Numbered from the stretch's first letter, positions 17,712 to 29,300 are shown. The stretch: DNA of 34,674 bases from Flavipsychrobacter sp. (GCA_016786565.1 JAEUVY010000118.1:1-34674); one strand, 5' to 3'. The notes: generated by a model from the letters alone, not told the origin. Numbers and translations: made by a program.

Positions 17712-20700
17712 TTAATTCTGGTAATACAATTTAACAGTTTTAGAAGAATTATTCTCGAAAACGAATTGACAAATGTACATCCCTGTTGTAAGTCCGGCAG
17801 GAAGCGTCACAGAACTGCTATTTGCAGAGAACTGATAATCGCTGACCTTCTTACCATCGAACGTGTATACCGCAAATGAACCCGCATAAGACGACTCGAT
17901 TGTGATAGTACCGCTTGTAGGATTAGGGTACAACCTAAATTCAGCTACATCGGTTGTTTCAGTTAGGTCAGCAGCCTTTGCCCCTACAATACTTACACTC
18001 TTTGAACGTGAACATCCGTTTGGAAGTGTATAATATACATCTGCCACACCTGTAGCAACAGCAGCAACGTTTGCAGAAGCACCAGATGAAGATGTGATTG
18101 CAGCTACTGCAGCATCAGAAACATTCCACGTACCACCGGAAGAAGCACACGAAAACGCTGATGAAGAACCTGGACTAAGAACAGATGGGCCAGTGATAAC
18201 CGCTGGTGTCGCATATACCGTCATCACCTTGGTCTTGCGACAACCGTTTGACAGCGTGTAGCTGATAGTAACACCACCTGCACCTGTACCGGTAACAACA
18301 CCCGAAGTAGAACCAACAGATGCTACCGTTGTAGGGTTCGAAGCCCAGGTACCGCCTGTAACTGTATTTGAGAGCGTAACCGTTGCACCAACACAAGTTG
18401 TAGATGGACCAGTTATAGCAGCGGGAGCTGCGTTTACAGTGATCTCACGGGTAGTAAAACAACCACTGGTTGGCAGCATGTAAGTAATAATAGCAGTACC
18501 AGCACTAACACCGGTTGCAAGACCAGACGTAGAACCAATAGTAGCAATAGAGACGTTACTGCTGGACCACGTAGCACTACCACCAACTGTACCCGTGTAC
18601 ATAGCGCATGCTTCAGCACAAATAGTTGACGAACCAGATATTGCCGCAGGAAGCGGATTAACCATGATAGTCTGCGTATTAACTGAACCACCAACAAGAG
18701 TATAGGAGATCACAACATTGCCTGGCGCTATACCTGTCATGACACCTGTAGTGGCATCTATAGTAGCCAAAGCCGTATTAGACGAACTCCAGGTTCCGGA
18801 CAGGAGGTGGGTGAGCGTATTTGTCAACCCGACGCAAACCTTAGGTGTACCAGTAATTGCAGCCACAGTCATTGTCTTGTATGAAAGGCAACCACCTGTG
18901 AGCCTGTAAGATATCCTCGTGGTACCGCCGTTCATACCTGTAACAACACCAGTCACAGAATTCACAGATGCAATACTCGTGTTTCCGCTTAACCAACTAC
19001 CACCAGAAGCTGTGTTAGTGTAGGTAGCCGATGCACCTTTCGCAATGATATCTGTACCTGTAACTGTTGGCACATCATTATAGATAGAAAAGGAAGTAGT
19101 AGCGATACAGCCGGTTGGTAAAGCATAAGTGATTGTGGTAGTGCCAAGATCCTGACTGGTTGCTACTCCTGTAGTAGAAACTATAGTGGCAACAGATGTA
19201 TTACTGCTTGACCATGTTCCTCCCGTAGTAGCACTAGCAAAATTCATTGTCTTACCGAGACAAATATTGCTGGCCGCATACGTGATACTAGCAGGCAATG
19301 GATTCACCGTCAATACCTTGGTAACAAAACATCCTGTTGGCATCACATAACTTATAGTTGTAACACCGGCAGTAACTGCTGTAGCGCCGCCAGATATAGA
19401 ATCTATAGTAGCAACGGTAGACGGATTAGTGCTCCATGTTCCACCAGTTGTAGAATTTGAATAAACAGATGTAAGACCAGCGCAAAGCGTATTAGCACCT
19501 GTAATAGCTGCGGGAGTCTCATTTACAGTAACAACTGTGGTAACCTGACAACCCGATGCTGGAATTCGATAAGTAATAACCGCAGTACCAACAGATACAC
19601 CAGCAACCATACCTGATGTAATATCCGGACTGGCAACAGCAACATCACTGCTCGTCCACGTACCGGCACCACCAATTGTGCTATATAAAACAGTACCTGA
19701 GCCTGTACAAATTGTACCAACTCCTGTGATAGCGTCAGGCATCGGGTAAACTACAAACGCACGGGTAGCAAAACAACCACTTGCAGTAATGTAGGAAACT
19801 ACAGCAGACCCGGCAGAAACAGCAGTAACCTCACCGGTAGATGAATTTACAGTTGCTATAGAGGCATCACTTGTTGACCACGTACCACCACCGGTAGCAC
19901 ATGTAAGCGTTGAAGAAGACCCTTCGCATGCAGCAGCAGTACCTGTGATATCAGCCACAGAAGTGTATATACCAACAACATTAGTAGCAACATAGCAACC
20001 TGATGCAGCAGTATAAGATATCGTAGCACTACCAATAGAAACTCCTGAAACAACGCCTGTAGTTGCATCTACAGATGCAATAGAACTGGCACTTGAAGAC
20101 CACGATCCAGCAGCATCAGAAACTGTGTAAGTCGTAGAGCCTCCGTGACACAGAGTAGATGCACCTGTAATAGTAGCGCTCGCAGGGTTAACTGTTACGA
20201 TCACTGATTCGTATGAAGAACCACAAGAATTTGACAAACCATAAGAAATGGTTGCAGTACCCGCGGCGACACCAGACACAACACCGTCTGTACCTACGGT
20301 GGCAACGGAAGTGTTTGCACTAGACCAACCGCCACCTGAAACCGGATTAGAAAGTGTAGTAGTAGCAGAAGCACACATTACAGCCGTTCCTGATATAGTA
20401 GCTACAGACGGAACATTTAATACTGTAATGGCATGCGTTGCATATGCTGAACCGCAACCTGTAGTGCTGGTATAGCTGATTGTAGCTGCACCCGCACCTA
20501 CACCTGAAACAACACCTGATGCATTCACAGTAGCAACCGCATTGTCGCTGCTGGACCAAACACCACCTGAAACCGAACCTGAAAGAGAAACAGTAGATGA
20601 CACACACACCTCTGAAGCTCCACTTAAAGAACCTGCATCAGGAAGACCATTTACGGTCACAACCTGGTATGTGTAAGCACTACCGCAAGAATTAGTATAA

Positions 20701-23700
20701 GTATATGTAATATCTGCATTACCGGCAGCAACACCCGATACCACACCTGACATATTCACGGTAGCCACAGACGCATTGCTCGAAGACCATGCTCCACCGG
20801 ACACTGAACTACTGAGGGTAGAAGTTGATGACGCACACAGCACTGCAGTGCCAGATATCGCCCCGGCAGAAGGAAGTGGATTAACCGTAACGACCTGAGT
20901 TGCATTCGCTGAACCACAACCATTCGTAACTGTATACGAAATAGTAGCTGTACCTGCAGCAACGCCGGTAACATCACCACCGCTAACAGTCGCAACCGAT
21001 GAAGCCGAGGACGACCATGCACCACCCGACACTGAAGAACTCAATGATGTAATTGAAGACTCGCATACTGTAGCTGTACCGGAAATTGAACCTGCAACAG
21101 GAAGTGGATTAACAGTAACCACTGCAACTGCAGCGCAGGATCCGGAAGTATAGGTAACGATTGCAGTACCTTCTGAAACACCGGTCACAACTCCGGAAGC
21201 ACTGCCGATAGAAGCGACATCTGAATTACCACTTGTCCACGTTCCTCCGCTGGTTGCATTACCGAGCGTAGTAGTAGCAGATTCGCACACAGAAAGTGTA
21301 CCGGTAATAGCTGAAGCAGAACCTGATGTAATTGTTGCAGAACCGGTCATAGATGCAGCGCAAGAAGCAGCTGCGGTTGACGCCGAAACAGAATAAGTTC
21401 CAACAGTTGTAAATGTACCAAAGCTGATAGCACTACCAGTACCTGCTACCGGGCTGCCGACAGACGTTGCACCAAGCTTCAACTGATAGTTAACACCTGT
21501 CTGAGAACCGCTCAATCCCACCTCAACACCGGCACCTGTAGCGCAATAAGCACCACCACCTGTTACGGAATACACAGTTGGAGTCGGGTCAACAGTAATT
21601 GTAAATGTACCAGGAGTACCTGCACAACCATTTTTAGTAGGCGTAACGGTAACCGTAGCAACCACCGGAGAAGCACCGGTATTAACTGCAGTGAATGAAG
21701 GAATCACCCCATAACTGGCCTGTACATACAGCCTTTTAACCGTACCTGAGCAAGGATCACCGAAAACAGCATTCGTTGCAGGTATTGTAGCAGAGTTATT
21801 ACCCAAAAGATACGTACCAACTTTAGTTACACTATTAGTAGCATGACAGCCGCCAATAGCATAAGAACCGCACGAACCGGTTGGTGTACCATAGCTCGCA
21901 AAATCAATAGAGGTAAACACGGTACCGGCAGGTGCCGTAAGTGTAATAGAACCATTCTCATTGGCAGTACCACAAATAGTACCTGTACTGCCGGCAGAAA
22001 GACCAATAGAATTATCTACAATCCATGAATAAACAGTACCCGGCAAGCTACCGCTAAGAGTAATAGCCGACTGTGTCGCACCATTACAAACCACCTGATC
22101 AGTAGGCGTAGTTACGGTTGGCACAGGGCTGATAGATACTGTAACAGAACCCGACATAGTATTTGTACAACCGGTTGTAGTGTTTACAGCATCAGCTGTA
22201 TAAGTACCCGCTACTGTTTGCGATCCGAAAGAAATGGCGCTACCGGTTCCCGCTACAGGACTTCCGACAGCTACCCCACCCCTTCTGAGCTGATAGTTTA
22301 TTCCTGAAGTAGAATTAGAGAGCCCTACCACCGAGCCACTACCACCTGAACAATATGCACCACCGCCTGTCATTGTATAAGCAACTGGCGCGTTGATGTT
22401 ATCGACAGATATTGTGAAACTTGCTGGTGTACCTACACATCCATTGGCTGTAGGGGTCACGTTAATAGTACCAACATTTGGTGTAGCACCCGAATTAACC
22501 GCTGTAAACGATGGTATAACTGTATAAGAATAGGTAGCCTGTACATAAAGACGCTTCAGAGTTCCTGAACATGGATCACCAAAAACTGCATTAGTAGCCG
22601 GAATAGTAGCAGTTGACTGACCTACGATGTAAGATAAAACCTTAGTGGTACTTGATGCCGCGTGACATGAACTTGTGGCATAGCTGCCGCATGAACCTGT
22701 AGGCGTACCGTAGCTCGCGAAAGTGACACCGGTAAATACGGCACCGGCAGGCGCTGTAAGCACAAGGTTTGTATTCTCTGTTGCAGTACCACACATCGAA
22801 CCTGTGCTTGACCCTACAAGCCCGATAGTAGTATTGCTATTTGTCCATTCATAAGTAGTACCACTCAGACTGCTGCTGAAAGATAAGGAAGGCTGAGTAG
22901 CACCATTGCAAATTGTTTGATTGGCCGGCACCGTAACTACAGGAGCCGCAGTCACAGTAACTGCAGTAGTTGCAATACAACCTGCTGCCGTGGTGTAGGT
23001 CACTGAAGATGTACCACCCGAAACGCCCGAAACTACACCAGTACCAGATACAACTGTAGCCACAGACGTATTACCTGTTGACCATGTACCACCCGATACA
23101 GAGTTAGTCAGCGTTGTTGTAGCACCCTGACACAATGCAGTTGTTCCTGAAATTGAACCCGGAAGCGCATCTACCGTCACCACCTGAGTAGCGTAAACAG
23201 TACCGCAACCGTTAGTAACACCATATGAAATAGTCGCAGTTCCTACCGAAACCGGAGTAACAACACCCGAACTTACGGTAGCGACACCGGTATTTGAGCT
23301 GGTCCACACACCGCCCGAAGTAGCACTTGTGAGCGTTGTAGTTGCCCCCATACAAACAGACGCAGTCCCTGAAATAGCCGCTACCGTTGGCAGCGGATTA
23401 ACAGTCATATCAAACGTTGCATAATTAGAACCACAGCTATTTGTAACGGTATAAGTAATTGCAACAACTCCTGACGCAACACCAGTCACATCTCCGCTTG
23501 CATTTACAGTAGCAACCGAAGAATTGCTGCTGGTCCAGGCACCACCGGAAACACCATTGGTAAGCGTAGTTGTAGCACCGGCACATATTGATCCTGTTCC
23601 GGAGATCGTTCCTGCCGAAGGAAGACCGGTTACCGTAACCGCAAATGTATCAACGTCTGTACCGCATCCATTAGTCACAGTATAGAGAATCGAAGAGGCA

Positions 23701-25862
23701 CCTGCCGCCACACCCGACACAAGACCGGCTGTACCAACAGTGGCAACTGAGGTAGTTAAAGACGACCACGCACCTGCCTCAGACGCGCCTGAATTGGAAA
23801 GCGTAACATTTCCGCCTTCGCACAACGCTGAAGTACCGGAAATTGTGCCTGCAACAGCAGTCGGGCTCACCGTGAGCACTGCAGTAGCGGCAACTGTACC
23901 GCAACTGTTACTTACCGCATAACTTATGGTTGCGGTTCCTGCTGCTATGGCAGTCGCTTCACCCGCAGCATCAATAGTAGCCACACCGGTATTTGAAGAA
24001 CTCCATGTGCCGCCTTCATCGCCATCAGTTGTGAAATTGACAATATCTTCATCACAAACGGTCAATTCACCTGCAATACTACCAGGTACCGCAAGTGGAT
24101 TGACAGTTAACGATTTTGTTGCAAAACAAGCTCCGTTTGTATAGGTAATCGTAGCAAGACCTTCAGAAACACCTGTAACAACACCTGAACTATTTACTGT
24201 AGCCAGATCTGTATTTGCCGACGACCAGGTTCCACCTGCTACCGAATTGGTAACAGTAGCCGTAGCGTCTACACACACTGACGCGGCCCCACCTATTGCT
24301 GCTGGCTTCGTAAACACATTCACGGTTAATAAAGCCGGAGTTCCGCAACCGGTGGTATATGTGATTCGCGTAGTTCCCTGAGTCAACCCCGTGGCGATAC
24401 CTGTAGCTGCACCTATTGTCGCAACTGAAGTAGCACTCGAACTCCAGGTTCCGTACGGAACAGAATTTGAAAGAAGCGTTGTGCCGCCACCGGTACAAAT
24501 GGTAGGCGTACCGGAGATTGAAGCCGGCGTAGCACGAACTGTCACTGTTGTAACTGCCGTGCATGACCCTCCGGTCGAATAAGTTATTGTTGTTGTTCCG
24601 GTTGCAACGCCGGACACTACGCCTGTAGTGCTTCCCACCGTAGCTATGGAAGTATTGGCACTTTCCCACGTACCGCCTGAAACAGAATTATTCAGTGTTG
24701 TGGTTGAACCCACACACACTGTTGGAGTACCCGTACTTGCTGGCACACCTGCATTTACCGATAGTGTCTTCGTTGCCATTGCTCCGCAACCGGTACTATA
24801 TGATATAAGGGTAGTACCTGCACTTAGCGCAGAAATAACACCTGTAGAGGCATTAATGGTTGCACGGGCAGTATTGCTGCTCGTCCAGTTACCATAAGGA
24901 ACCGAATTGGTATATGTAAGCGTATAACCTGTGCATGCCGCAGACGCACCGGAGATAGCTGCCGGTGTGGCAGTAACAGTGACGTCTTTTGTCGCGTAAA
25001 CAGTTCCGCAGGAATTGGTAACTGCATACGATATTGTGGCAATACCTGACGATATCCCTCTAACGATACCTGTAGTCCCAACAGTACCCACCGCAGTATT
25101 GGAAGATGACCATACTCCGCCGGTCGGACTGCTGGAGAGTGTAGTTGTAGCCCCTGTACATACTTTGGTCGTTCCACCGCTGATGGCGGACACAGTAGGT
25201 GTTGCACTTACCGTAACGACCTTAGTAGCTCTGGTACCGCACGCAACCCTGTAAGTAATGATAACTGTCCCTGCGCTTACGCCTGTAAGCACACCGGTAG
25301 TTGAACCAATTGTAGCGCGGGCAGTATTGCTGGATGACCATGTGCCACCGGTTGCCGAATTGGTATAAGTTGTTGTAGCTCCCACACATGCAGTACCGCT
25401 ACCATCAATAGCACCCGGTGCTTCCGACACAGTTACCGGTGTCGTTGTTGCACTCGTTAACGTACCGCTGGTATTGCACGACCCTGCTCCGGTCCACGTA
25501 ATAACGCAATAATAGTAGGAAACCCCTGCCGTTGCGGTTGAAGGCGTATATCTCACCGTTCCGGTAGATCTCGTGCGGCACGTACGAGTAGAGGTGCTCA
25601 CCAATGTTCCCCCGGTGGTTGAATTCGTCGAATTCTGATACCAGTAAACCGTCATCGAAATACCGGAGCTACTACCTGAACCGGTGTTACAGGTGTTGTA
25701 CCGGAAGGAGATACTCGTTGCGGTCGCACCGGTACAGTATGTTCTCGCTGCCGACATACTATTGGATGAGTTCGGCGAATAGACCTTAGCAGCAAACGAA
25801 CTGCTCCAGGACGTGACCAGGAAAAAGAGTAAAAAGATTGGGGCAAATTTTGCGTGTTTCAT
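17712..25862 (-). CDS. Giant T9SS-secreted Ig-like repeat protein 2 (26 repeats) with two nested SUEL-lectin-like domains
   Basis: The 2716-residue protein is read from the ATG at 25862, which aligns with the MKHA starts of its paralogues (25871 is an in-frame alternative). After the signal peptide (SSSFAA) come the shared N-terminal module and 11 Ig-like repeats. Residues about 975-1517 are a tandem pair of 270-residue units. Each unit is a Bacteroidota PKD-like Ig domain interrupted by a SUEL-type lectin-like domain (residues about 1024-1112 and 1296-1384), followed by a GGGAYC-type Ig module. Fifteen more repeats and a T9SS type A domain (RLYPNPTSGTI ... KLYYQN) complete it. The lectin-like domains suggest galactose- or rhamnose-type glycan binding (inference). 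Unlike its paralogues it has no receiver gene upstream; a sigma54-type promoter lies 95 nt before the start. Confidence 0.9.
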   Translation of the reverse strand: MKHAKFAPIFLLFFLVTSWSSSFAAKVYSPNSSNSMSAARTYCTGATATSISFRYNTCNTGSGSSSGISMTVYWYQNSTNSTTGGTLVSTSTRTCRTRSTGTVRYTPSTATAGVSYYYCVITWTGAGSCNTSGTLTSATTTPVTVSEAPGAIDGSGTACVGATTTYTNSATGGTWSSSNTARATIGSTTGVLTGVSAGTVIITYRVACGTRATKVVTVSATPTVSAISGGTTKVCTGATTTLSSSPTGGVWSSSNTAVGTVGTTGIVRGISSGIATISYAVTNSCGTVYATKDVTVTATPAAISGASAACTGYTLTYTNSVPYGNWTSSNTARATINASTGVISALSAGTTLISYSTGCGAMATKTLSVNAGVPASTGTPTVCVGSTTTLNNSVSGGTWESANTSIATVGSTTGVVSGVATGTTTITYSTGGSCTAVTTVTVRATPASISGTPTICTGGGTTLLSNSVPYGTWSSSATSVATIGAATGIATGLTQGTTRITYTTGCGTPALLTVNVFTKPAAIGGAASVCVDATATVTNSVAGGTWSSANTDLATVNSSGVVTGVSEGLATITYTNGACFATKSLTVNPLAVPGSIAGELTVCDEDIVNFTTDGDEGGTWSSSNTGVATIDAAGEATAIAAGTATISYAVSNSCGTVAATAVLTVSPTAVAGTISGTSALCEGGNVTLSNSGASEAGAWSSLTTSVATVGTAGLVSGVAAGASSILYTVTNGCGTDVDTFAVTVTGLPSAGTISGTGSICAGATTTLTNGVSGGAWTSSNSSVATVNASGDVTGVASGVVAITYTVTNSCGSNYATFDMTVNPLPTVAAISGTASVCMGATTTLTSATSGGVWTSSNTGVATVSSGVVTPVSVGTATISYGVTNGCGTVYATQVVTVDALPGSISGTTALCQGATTTLTNSVSGGTWSTGNTSVATVVSGTGVVSGVSGGTSSVTYTTAAGCIATTAVTVTAAPVVTVPANQTICNGATQPSLSFSSSLSGTTYEWTNSNTTIGLVGSSTGSMCGTATENTNLVLTAPAGAVFTGVTFASYGTPTGSCGSYATSSCHAASSTTKVLSYIVGQSTATIPATNAVFGDPCSGTLKRLYVQATYSYTVIPSFTAVNSGATPNVGTINVTPTANGCVGTPASFTISVDNINAPVAYTMTGGGAYCSGGSGSVVGLSNSTSGINYQLRRGGVAVGSPVAGTGSAISFGSQTVAGTYTADAVNTTTGCTNTMSGSVTVSISPVPTVTTPTDQVVCNGATQSAITLSGSLPGTVYSWIVDNSIGLSAGSTGTICGTANENGSITLTAPAGTVFTSIDFASYGTPTGSCGSYAIGGCHATNSVTKVGTYLLGNNSATIPATNAVFGDPCSGTVKRLYVQASYGVIPSFTAVNTGASPVVATVTVTPTKNGCAGTPGTFTITVDPTPTVYSVTGGGAYCATGAGVEVGLSGSQTGVNYQLKLGATSVGSPVAGTGSAISFGTFTTVGTYSVSASTAAASCAASMTGSATITSGSASAITGTLSVCESATTTLGNATSGGTWTSGNSDVASIGSASGVVTGVSEGTAIVTYTSGSCAAVAVVTVNPLPVAGSISGTATVCESSITSLSSSVSGGAWSSSASSVATVSGGDVTGVAAGTATISYTVTNGCGSANATQVVTVNPLPSAGAISGTAVLCASSTSTLSSSVSGGAWSSSNASVATVNMSGVVSGVAAGNADITYTYTNSCGSAYTYQVVTVNGLPDAGSLSGASEVCVSSTVSLSGSVSGGVWSSSDNAVATVNASGVVSGVGAGAATISYTSTTGCGSAYATHAITVLNVPSVATISGTAVMCASATTTLSNPVSGGGWSSANTSVATVGTDGVVSGVAAGTATISYGLSNSCGSSYESVIVTVNPASATITGASTLCHGGSTTYTVSDAAGSWSSSASSIASVDATTGVVSGVSIGSATISYTAASGCYVATNVVGIYTSVADITGTAAACEGSSSTLTCATGGGTWSTSDASIATVNSSTGEVTAVSAGSAVVSYITASGCFATRAFVVYPMPDAITGVGTICTGSGTVLYSTIGGAGTWTSSDVAVASPDITSGMVAGVSVGTAVITYRIPASGCQVTTVVTVNETPAAITGANTLCAGLTSVYSNSTTGGTWSTNPSTVATIDSISGGATAVTAGVTTISYVMPTGCFVTKVLTVNPLPASITYAASNICLGKTMNFASATTGGTWSSSNTSVATIVSTTGVATSQDLGTTTITYALPTGCIATTSFSIYNDVPTVTGTDIIAKGASATYTNTASGGSWLSGNTSIASVNSVTGVVTGMNGGTTRISYRLTGGCLSYKTMTVAAITGTPKVCVGLTNTLTHLLSGTWSSSNTALATIDATTGVMTGIAPGNVVISYTLVGGSVNTQTIMVNPLPAAISGSSTICAEACAMYTGTVGGSATWSSSNVSIATIGSTSGLATGVSAGTAIITYMLPTSGCFTTREITVNAAPAAITGPSTTCVGATVTLSNTVTGGTWASNPTTVASVGSTSGVVTGTGAGGVTISYTLSNGCRKTKVMTVYATPAVITGPSVLSPGSSSAFSCASSGGTWNVSDAAVAAITSSSGASANVAAVATGVADVYYTLPNGCSRSKSVSIVGAKAADLTETTDVAEFRLYPNPTSGTITIESSYAGSFAVYTFDGKKVSDYQFSANSSSVTLPAGLTTGMYICQFVFENNSSKTVKLYYQN
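21312..22121 (-). other. Lectin unit copy 2: PKD-like Ig domain with nested SUEL-like domain
   Basis: This 270-codon unit is within giant gene 2. The Ig domain opens with VVCNGATQSAITLSGSLPGT and resumes at IPSFTAVNTG. Between them (about 21711-21977) lies the SUEL-like segment: TICGTANENG, IDFASYGTPTGSCG, GGCHATNS and NAVFGDPCSGTVKRLYVQA. Confidence 0.75.
22122..22940 (-). other. Lectin unit copy 1: PKD-like Ig domain with nested SUEL-like domain
   Basis: This 273-codon unit has the same architecture as copy 2. The Ig part begins TICNGATQPSLSFSSSLSGT and resumes at IPSFTAVNSG. The SUEL-like segment (about 22527-22793) reads MCGTATENTN, VTFASYGTPTGSCG, SSCHAASS and NAVFGDPCSGTLKRLYVQA. The signature FGDPCxGTxKxLxV is that of SUEL/galactose-binding lectin domains (Pfam Gal_Lectin), and ASYGTPTGSCG resembles the C-terminal domain of plant beta-galactosidases. 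Two of the family's usual Cys positions (CxGxxxC) are replaced by IVGQST. Confidence 0.75.
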
Positions 25863-25967
25863 ATTTATCATTTTGGATTTTTGTTGCCTCTTTTGTGGCA
25901 GGATATTTGTTCTTCACTACTCTACACCACACACCATCATAAAAACCATGTCCTGCAACGCCATTAT

Positions 25968-25984
25968 TACAACCAGCGTGCCAA
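25968..25984 (-). promoter_or_regulatory. Sigma54-type promoter of giant gene 2
   Basis: On the minus strand TTGGCACGCTGGTTGTA has a perfect -24 element (TGGCACG) and correct spacing, but the -12 GC is GT. The predicted start is near 25957, leaving a leader of about 95 nt with no gene where the other two units carry a REC gene. Confidence 0.65.
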
Positions 25985-26038
25985 TCTGATAAATCACTGT
26001 TTTTCTATACTTTACGCATACTATTTTTTATTTTTTAT

Positions 26039-26051
26039 TCCATAATCTGGA
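26039..26051. promoter_or_regulatory. Putative enhancer (UAS) dyad upstream of giant gene 2
   Basis: TCCATAATCTGGA is a TCCA-N5-TGGA inverted repeat centred 88 bp upstream of the predicted start, the same distance as at the REC1 promoter. The gap between dyad and -24 box is 54 nt in both. Confidence 0.6.
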
Positions 26052-26247
26052 CATCACGTCTACAATATGGGAGCCATTTTCTTTCGCAAATACTTGATAT
26101 TGAACTATTAACACCAAAAACAAAACACATGAAACTCCTTACCTCCGGTAAAAACCATCATTCCACCCACCACAACCTCGCAATTCCTTACGCCGAAACG
26201 CACCATATAAGAGGAAGAGAAAACAGTAATACGATCGTTGGCACCAT

Positions 26248-26278
26248 AAAAAAAGCCGCCCGGATCACCGGGCGGCTT
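26248..26278 (-). terminator. Intrinsic terminator of giant gene 3
   Basis: An 11-bp perfect stem (AAGCCGCCCGG at 26253-26263 with CCGGGCGGCTT at 26268-26278) has a 4-nt loop and a T tract on the minus strand. It lies 22 nt past the stop at 26301. The rest of the gap 25863-26247 holds the gene 2 leader, promoter and dyad; nothing else is seen. Confidence 0.9.
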
Positions 26279-26300
26279 AGCAACCATTCACAACTCAAAA

Positions 26301-29300
26301 TCAATTCTGATAAAACAGTTTAACTGTTTTTGAAGTACCATCTTCAAACCTGAACTGGCAAATGTAAACACCGGCAGCAAGGCCCGAAGGAAGATTTACA
26401 GTAGTAGTATTTGCACCGATCTGGAATTCACTAACCTGCTTTCCGTCAAAAGTATATACTGAGAAGCTACCGGCAACCGATGACTCCACATTGATTACAC
26501 CTGAAGTTGGGTTAGGATAAACATTGAATACATTCTCAAGAACCTCTTCAGCAACAGGGGCAGTTTTAGCACCTACTACGCTCACTTCTTTGCTGCGTCC
26601 GCAACCGTTTGCCAACCTGTACCATACCTGCGCTGTACCTGATCCGTTACCCCTTACGTTAGCGCTTCCCCCGGAAGCAGTCAATATTGATGCAACCGAT
26701 TCATCGGAAACACTCCATGAACCACCTGCAGAACCACAAGAGAAAGCAGAAGAAGAACCCGGAGAAAGAACTGAAGGACCTGAAATTGCAGCCGGAGAAG
26801 CATTTACAGTTAATACCCTTGTCTTGCGACAGCCATTTGCAAGTGTGTAGCTTATTGTCACACCACCGGCAGCTGCTGCAGTAACAACACCTGTTGAAGA
26901 ACCAACTGTAGCAACCGTGGTAGGACTAGAAGACCATACGCCACCCTCAACATCATTAGAAAGTGCAACAGTTGCCCCTACACAAGCTGTAGCAGAACCG
27001 GTAATTGCCGATGGGGCAGGATTAACGGTAACGGCACGCGTAGTGAAGCAACCACTTGCCGGAATTTTGTAGGTAAGGATAGCCGAACCCGCAGACACAC
27101 CTGTTGCCATACCTGAAGTAGAACCGATCCTCACAACTGAAACATCACTGCTTGACCATGTAGCACTACCACCAACTGTACCTGTGTAGAGCGAACTTGC
27201 GTCGGCGCATATTGCCGATGCACCCGAGATAGGAGCAGGAAGTGCATATACCACAACAGTAATTGTGTTTACTACACCACTGCCCAGGTTATAAGATATA
27301 ACTGCGTTACCAGGAGCAATCCCCGTAACAACACCCGTTGTAGCATCTACTGTTGCGATCGCTGTATTTGCACTACTCCATGTTCCTGACATCAGATGAC
27401 CAAGGGTAGTAGTTGTACCCACACATGCCCTCGGAGTTCCGGTAATACCCGCAACAGTCATCACTTTGTACGAAAGACAACCACCCAGCAACTTATAAGA
27501 AATACGAGCAGATCCGGCAGCCATACCTGTAACAACACCGGTAACAGAGTTAACAGAGATGATCGCAGTATTTCCGCTGGACCAGGCACCACCTGTAGTA
27601 GCGTTGGTAAGCGTCATTGAAGTACCCTTGGCTACCATATCTCCACCACCAATTGCAGACACACCGCTGAAAATTGTAAACGCTGCTGTCTTTGCACAAC
27701 CTGTAGGCAAAGTATAGATGATATCGGTAGTACCGAGATCCTGCGATGTCGCTACACCGGTTGAAGCAATAGTAGCAACCGTAGTATTTGAACTTGACCA
27801 TGTACCACCTGCAGTTGCACTGGCAAATGTCATTGTTTTACCCAGACAAACATTGTTCGCAGCAAAAGTAATAGATGCAGGAAGCGGGTTAGCTGTGATA
27901 ACTTTTGTTGTAAAACATCCTGTCGGCATAACATAACTGATAGTAGTAACACCTGCAGTCGCAGCAGTTGCAAGACCTGTGCTACCATCTATTGTTGCTA
28001 CCGAAGATGGGTTAGAGCTCCATGTGCCACCTGTAGTTGCCGAGCTGTAAACTGAGGTACTACCTACGCAGATCGTGTTTGCACCGGAAATAGCGGCTGG
28101 TGTTTCATTCACTGTTACAACAGTTGTAACCTGACAACCTGATGCTGGTATCTTGTACGTGATAGTTGAAGTACCTGATGTCAAACCATTGATCATACCT
28201 GATGTAAGATCAGCTGTTGCAACGGCAACATCATTACTGCTCCATGTACCCGAACCACCGATCGTGCTATAAAGAACCGTGGAAGAACCTGTACATACAG
28301 TATTGATACCGGTAATAGCAGCAGGCATTGGCCATACTACGAACGTTGTAGTTGTGTAGCAACCACCCGCAACTGTATATGTAATAAATGCAGACCCCGC
28401 AGATACTGCTGTAACAACACCCGATGCATCAACAGATGCTATCGCAGCATTATTAGAAGACCATGTACCACCTGTAGTAGCGCAAGAAAGAGCCGAAGTA
28501 ACACCTTCGCAGGCAAATACTGAACCGGTGATCTCACCAACAGAATTATACACATTCAGTGTTTGTGTTGCTACGTAACAACCCGTTGCAGCCGAATATG
28601 ATATTGTCACCGAACCGATCGCAAGACCATTCACAACACCGGTTGCCGCATCAACAGACGCTACAGCCGGATTACTTGAAGTCCATGACCCGGAAGGGTC
28701 AGATATTGTATACGTTGCAGCGCCACCCAGACAAACACTGGCACTTCCTGTGATTGTTGCTGATGAAGGATTAACAGTAACAACTACAGAAGCGTAGTTC
28801 GAACCACAAGAGTTTGAAGCACCATAAGAGATTGTAGCAGTACCTGCTGAAACACCATTCACAACACCACCCGCATCTACTGTTGCTATAGCGGCATCAC
28901 TGCTGCTCCAGGCACCACCACCTTCTGTCGTTGAAAGTGTAGTTGTAGTAGCTGCGCACAAAACAGTTGTACCCGAAATAGTCCCGGCTGATGGAACTGA
29001 ATTTACCGTAACTACCTGAGTAGTGTAGGCAGTTCCGCAAGAATTTGTATGAGAATATGATATTGTAGCATTACCCGCTGCAACACCGTTCACAACACCG
29101 TTCGTACCTACTGTGGCTACAGAACTATTGCTGCTGCTCCACACACCGCCATCAACCGTGCTGGTAAGTGTAGTTGTTGCTGCCTCACAAACTATTGCTG
29201 TTCCGGAAATAGCACCCGCTGATGGAAGCGGATTAACGGTAACCATTTGTGTTGCATAGGCCGAACCACAATCATTAGATACAGTATAGGTTATCACTGC

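Larger units (their letters stand above)
17980..25425 (-). repeat. Array of 26 Ig-like repeats interrupted by two lectin units (giant protein 2)
   Basis: Repeats 1-7 and 17-26 align one-to-one with repeats 1-7 and 12-21 of giant protein 3. Repeats 8-16 plus the inserted lectin units (about 20181-23866) replace only four repeats there, so nearly all extra length is in the middle. Repeats 9-16 are the most alike (GTISGTxxxC, SVSGGAWSSSN), consistent with recent expansion. Confidence 0.85.

Noticed and set aside
25863..25967. Possible remnant of a receiver gene in the leader of giant gene 2
   Set aside because: No frame shows a VVDD, LLDFD or ISAQQD-like motif; only a 15-codon ORF is present.
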